Positions 63,150 to 64,000 of a stretch of DNA of 64,000 nt are shown here, piece after piece. The notes under the pieces were generated by a model. The model was given only the letters and a program-made list of their open reading frames with translations. It had not been told where the DNA came from and made no database searches. Position numbers and translations under genes: made by a program. This stretch comes from Rubrivivax sp. (lineage in GTDB: Bacteria; Pseudomonadota; Gammaproteobacteria; Burkholderiales; Burkholderiaceae_C). The DNA lies in assembly GCA_020248945.1 (NCBI GenBank), contig JADCGQ010000008.1, forward strand, positions 1 to 64,000. The letters are read 5' to 3'. The number at the start of each line of letters is the position of its first letter. Position 1 is the stretch's first letter.

Positions 63150-64000
63150 ATGAAGATCCTGATCCTGGGCGCCGGCCGCGTGGGCGAGAGCGTGGCCGAG
63201 AGCCTGGTGTCCGAGAAGAACGACATCACGGTCATCGACAGCGATCCGGCGCGCTTGCGCGGCCTGCAGGACCGGCTCGACCTGCGTGGCGTCGTCGGCA
63301 ACGGCATCCAGCCCAGCGTGATGCAGGAAGCCGGCATCGAGGACACCGACCTGCTCATCGCCTGCGCGCCGCAGGACGAGACCAACCTCGTCGCCTGCAA
63401 GGTGGCCAAGCACTCCTTCAACGTGCCCACGGCCATCGCGCGGGTGCGCAGCCCCGAGTTCGTCGAAGGCAGCGCGCTGATGGCGCGCGACGGCTTTGCG
63501 GTCGACCACCTTTTGTGCCCGGAGCAGACGGTCACCGCCTACATCCGCAAGCTCGTCGAGTACCCCGAGGCGCTGCAGGTGCTGGAGTTCGCGCACGGGC
63601 TCGTGAGCCTGATCGCGGTGCGCGCGGTGGCCGGCGGGCCGCTGGTGCAGCACAGCCTGGCCGAGATCCCGAAGCTGGTGCCGGGCGCGGACATGCGCAT
63701 CGTCGCCATCTACCGCCAGGACACGGTGCTGCCGGTGCTCGACGGCGCCACGCGCATCGAGCCCGGTGACGAGGTCTTCGTGCTCGCCGCCACCGAGCAC
63801 ATCGGCGCCGTGCTGGGCGCGCTGCGCCACCGCGCCGAGCCGGTGAAGCGCGTGATGATCGCCGGCGGCGGCAAGGTCGGCCTGCGCCTGGCGCGCCAGC
63901 TCGAAGACCGCTACCAGCTGAAGATCATCGAGCCCCACCACGGGCGCTGCCAGTACCTGAGCACGCAGCTGAGCGCCGGCAGCCTGGTGCTCAACGGCGA
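63150..64000 (+). CDS. trkA: Trk potassium uptake regulatory protein TrkA (partial, right end cut)
   Basis: 283 residues visible from ATG 63150; the 3' end lies beyond the window. First RCK/NAD-binding half: MKILILGAGRVGESVAESLV, SEKNDITVIDSD, LIACAPQDETNLVACKVAKH; then a TrkA-C segment (AHGLVSLIAVRAVAGGPLVQ) and the start of the second half (RVMIAGGGKVGLRLARQLED). TrkA gates the TrkH/TrkG potassium channel by binding NAD(H). No frame problem seen. Confidence 0.95.
   Translation, partial: MKILILGAGRVGESVAESLVSEKNDITVIDSDPARLRGLQDRLDLRGVVGNGIQPSVMQEAGIEDTDLLIACAPQDETNLVACKVAKHSFNVPTAIARVRSPEFVEGSALMARDGFAVDHLLCPEQTVTAYIRKLVEYPEALQVLEFAHGLVSLIAVRAVAGGPLVQHSLAEIPKLVPGADMRIVAIYRQDTVLPVLDGATRIEPGDEVFVLAATEHIGAVLGALRHRAEPVKRVMIAGGGKVGLRLARQLEDRYQLKIIEPHHGRCQYLSTQLSAGSLVLNG

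Noticed and set aside
1-64000. tRNA, rRNA or riboswitch genes
   Set aside because: None was recognised by eye; absence is not proven, and a covariance-model scan would settle it.

Overview
The window is high-GC DNA from what looks like a Burkholderiales betaproteobacterium of the Rubrivivax/Leptothrix/Methylibium type. The evidence is the strong third-position GC bias, a Bug-family (TctC-like) periplasmic binding protein, an H-NS-type nucleoid protein, a homogentisate cluster with a DUF2783 partner, and interspersed copies of a GGGCTGAGCTTGTCGAAG repeat. This placement is inferred from gene content; no rRNA or tRNA gene was seen.

Region 1 (1-9.1 kb) is accessory DNA. It opens with the start of an IS30-type transposase that runs off the left edge, then a TcmP / three-Cys-motif pair, a WYL regulator - VOC - EVE operon, a TIGR02450 Trp-rich protein, a RES/Xre toxin-antitoxin pair with a good promoter and dyad, a Fic C-terminal fragment, a hipBA pair with its own candidate operator, and a ParD-like antitoxin fragment. 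Region 2 (9.1-21.8 kb) mixes normal genes with gene debris. The normal genes are two membrane/periplasmic cytochromes c, PspC, a heterodimeric MdlA/MdlB-type ABC exporter, DUF427, PadR, a tyrosine phosphatase and a YhiN flavoprotein. The debris is a membrane-protein/esterase chimera and fragments resembling HIT, HNH/sulfur-binding and ParD proteins. Region 3 (21.8-28 kb) is ordinary metabolism: an M14 peptidase, an MFS transporter, a sulfatase-modifying-factor-like protein and an AMP-forming acyl ligase.

Region 4 (28.0-36.3 kb) is a tightly overlapping type I restriction-modification operon: hsdR, hsdM, a DUF1016/PDDEXK nuclease, hsdS, and an AlbA_2/RecG-like ATP-binding gene broken by one in-frame TAA. 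It ends in a 206-bp intergenic patch with seven GCTTGA hexamers. Region 5 (36.3-43.4 kb) is an IclR-flanked aromatic catabolic operon: MBL-fold hydrolase, VOC protein, flavin monooxygenase, DUF2783 small protein, hmgA and fahA. It probably feeds a hydroxylated phenylacetate-type substrate through homogentisate to fumarate and acetoacetate, with no maleylacetoacetate isomerase in view.

Region 6 (43.4-64 kb) is mostly chromosomal housekeeping: an EamA transporter with a deleted second copy 2 kb away, a secreted TAP-like hydrolase, glpK, H-NS, MtfA, a GST, a large nested inverted-repeat element, DUF1992, a TTC38-like protein, DUF2059, a dienelactone hydrolase/amidase/SnoaL/peptide-binding-protein run, an alpha/beta hydrolase + TctC pair, a LuxR-type regulator, a DUF2868-DUF3482 fusion, and the start of trkA.

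The most interesting items are the clustered remains of defence and toxin-antitoxin genes, many shortened by small internal deletions; the type I R-M operon with its interrupted accessory gene; the GCTTGA array; and the nested palindrome at 50.7-51.1 kb.
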